From Youngiibacter fragilis 232.1 (GTDB lineage Bacteria; Bacillota; Clostridia; Clostridiales; Clostridiaceae), in contig NZ_AXUN02000124.1 of assembly GCF_000495435.3 (NCBI RefSeq), forward strand, positions 1 to 33,139: a stretch of DNA of 33,139 bases, given 5' to 3'. Positions 31,929 through 33,139 of the stretch are shown piece by piece (the first letter of the stretch is position 1; the number at the start of each line of letters is the position of its first letter). The notes under the pieces were generated by a model. That model saw only the letters and a list, made by a program, of their open reading frames with translations. It was not told the origin of the DNA and did not search any database. Both the position numbers and the translations under genes were made by a program.

Positions 31929-32264
31929 ATGAAAGTGGAATTCAGGACAAACAAGCTGAAGAGGCAGTGTGAAGATCCGAGATCGGCACAGAAGGAGTTT
32001 GGTCCGGATATTGGGAACAAACTGACTCAAAGAATAGGTGAGCTTGTTGCTGCGAAAAGTCTGAAAGATATTAAGGCAATTCCGGCTACCAGGCTGCATA
32101 AGCTTGAGGGTAACAGGGACGACCAGTACGCTGTTGATTTGGTGCACCCCTACAGATTGGTGTTCAAACCCATTCTGGAGAACAAGAGTGACATATCGAA
32201 ATTGGAACTGATTACAATCGTTAGAATCGAGGAGGTGGTAGATTATCATGGCAAGAAGAAATGA
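31929..32264 (+). CDS. higB: HigB-like toxin (RelE superfamily)
   Basis: A 111-residue protein, family-typical length. Segments MKVEFRTNKLKRQCED, IPATRLHKLEGNRDDQYAVDLVHPYRLVF and ITIVRIEEVVDYH match the HigB/killer-protein branch of RelE mRNA interferases. ATG 31929 is chosen because homologues start 'MKVEF'; upstream GGAGG is 12 bases away, somewhat far. Its 3' end overlaps the antitoxin gene by 17 bases, and the toxin-first order is typical of higBA. Confidence 0.85.
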   Translation: MKVEFRTNKLKRQCEDPRSAQKEFGPDIGNKLTQRIGELVAAKSLKDIKAIPATRLHKLEGNRDDQYAVDLVHPYRLVFKPILENKSDISKLELITIVRIEEVVDYHGKKK

Positions 32265-33132
32265 GAATATATATTCTCCAGCTGTTGCTGTTCCGCCCGG
32301 AGAGACAATCAGGGAAAATATGGAATTTTTGGGAATGAACCAGAAAGAGCTTGCAGCAAGATTGGATATTACAGAGAAGCATCTAAGCAATGTTCTTGGA
32401 GGCATTTCTCCAATCACATACGATACTGCCATTAAGCTTGAACATGTCATCGGACCAAGTGCTGAGTTCTGGTTGGAACTGGAGACAGGATATCAGTTAA
32501 ATAAACTCAGGATTGAAGAAGAAAGCAATATTGAAGAAGAGAAAGAAATACTTAAAGTGATCCCCTACAGGGAGATCAGCGAATTCGGTTGGGTTGAAAA
32601 GACAAATGACAGGAACAGAAGGGTCATTAATCTAAGAGAATTCTACAGTGTGAGTACGCTACAGGCAATAAGGAGAACATATGCTGTAGCTCTGAGGACA
32701 CAAAAGAGTTCGAATGAAGTATCTGATTATGGCGCACTTGCATGGCTCAGGAAGGCTGAAACCGAAGGCTTGGATCATGATGTTGAAGAGTTCAGCAAAT
32801 CTAAGCTCAGGAAAATGATACCAAAGTTCAGGGAGTTGACAATGAAGTCAGCTAAAGAGTCATTTCCTGAAATGGAAAAGCTATGTGCTGAAGCTGGAAT
32901 CGCATTGGTGCTAGTGAAATATGTACCCAAAACATATATCTGCGGTGCTACATTCTGGAGGAACAACAAGGCGATAGTTGCGCTAAGTGTGAGGGGAAAG
33001 AGAGCAGATGTGTTTTGGTTCACTTTTTTCCATGAGGTTGCACACCTGCTAAAACACACGAGAAAGGAAGTCCACATTAACTACGAGAAATCAGATGAAG
33101 AATACGAAGCGGATGAAATTGGAGGGCACTGA
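32248..33132 (+). CDS. higA: HigA-like antitoxin fused to an ImmA/IrrE metallopeptidase domain, possibly C-terminally truncated
   Basis: A 294-residue protein. Residues about 16-75 form an XRE/HigA helix-turn-helix (PPGETIRENMEFLGMNQKELAARLDITEKHLSNVL). The C-terminal part is an ImmA/IrrE-type zinc peptidase with FHEVAHLL and a downstream EADE segment as likely zinc ligands. GAGGAGG precedes ATG 32248. It ends with EADEIGGH and TGA, earlier than usual for this architecture (about 350 residues or more). Inserting one G before GCACTG would continue the frame, so a frameshift is possible, but only seven bases remain in the window. Confidence 0.82.
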   Translation: MARRNENIYSPAVAVPPGETIRENMEFLGMNQKELAARLDITEKHLSNVLGGISPITYDTAIKLEHVIGPSAEFWLELETGYQLNKLRIEEESNIEEEKEILKVIPYREISEFGWVEKTNDRNRRVINLREFYSVSTLQAIRRTYAVALRTQKSSNEVSDYGALAWLRKAETEGLDHDVEEFSKSKLRKMIPKFRELTMKSAKESFPEMEKLCAEAGIALVLVKYVPKTYICGATFWRNNKAIVALSVRGKRADVFWFTFFHEVAHLLKHTRKEVHINYEKSDEEYEADEIGGH

Positions 33133-33139
33133 AAAAGTA

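Noticed and set aside
1-33139. CRISPR arrays, tRNA or rRNA genes
   Set aside because: No regularly spaced direct repeats and no tRNA or rRNA signatures were seen when reading both strands by eye.

Overview
The window looks like a chromosomal segment from a Gram-positive anaerobe of the Clostridia/Bacillota type. This is inferred from strong AAGGAGG-type ribosome binding sites, arginine written mostly as AGG/AGA and isoleucine often as ATA, a PTS locus with its own HPr (His15 and Ser46 both present) and a PRD regulator, and catabolite-repression-like (cre) boxes. No rRNA, tRNA or CRISPR array was seen. Nearly all genes are on the + strand.

Layout. 1-81: start of an IS1182-like transposase, cut by the window edge. 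82-1109: no supportable gene. 1110-3995: P-type cation ATPase and a small membrane protein. 4327-5262: 3-hydroxyacyl-CoA dehydrogenase-family enzyme with its own promoter, cre-like box and terminator. 5644-7985: an AbrB-type antitoxin and RelE-like toxin operon whose toxin gene is split by a 1.56-kb IscB (OMEGA) element carrying end hairpins, a probable omega-RNA region and an iscB gene with a one-base frameshift. 8347-8892: an unrecognised gene on the minus strand. 9363-18467: a galactitol-type PTS operon (EIIA, EIIB, EIIC), a D-2-hydroxyacid dehydrogenase, a class II aldolase, a zinc and an iron alcohol dehydrogenase, HPr, a PRD regulator and a zinc-ribbon membrane protein. 18653-19392: a probable GNAT-type toxin-antitoxin pair. 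19660-30769: an operon with a FrlD-like sugar kinase, hydantoinase/oxoprolinase subunits A and B, a complete Dpp/Opp-type ABC importer and a FrlB-like SIS deglycase, followed by a GntR/UTRA regulator. 31929-33132: a HigB-like toxin and a HigA-like antitoxin fused to an ImmA/IrrE peptidase domain, possibly truncated.

How the genes work together. The PTS operon reads as uptake and phosphorylation of a polyol or sugar, oxidation at C2 or C5, aldol cleavage to DHAP plus a short aldehyde, and redox handling of that aldehyde. The second operon has the two hallmark enzymes of Amadori-compound use, a fructoselysine-6-kinase-like PfkB and a fructoselysine-6-phosphate-deglycase-like SIS protein. Between them lie an ATP-dependent lactam-opening enzyme pair and a peptide-type importer. 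My leading hypothesis is catabolism of a cyclised (lactam) Amadori compound such as fructosyl-pyroglutamate; this is inference.

The most striking single structure is the IscB element sitting inside a toxin gene, where the flanking toxin sequence would serve as the omega-RNA guide and point the nuclease at the uninterrupted toxin allele.
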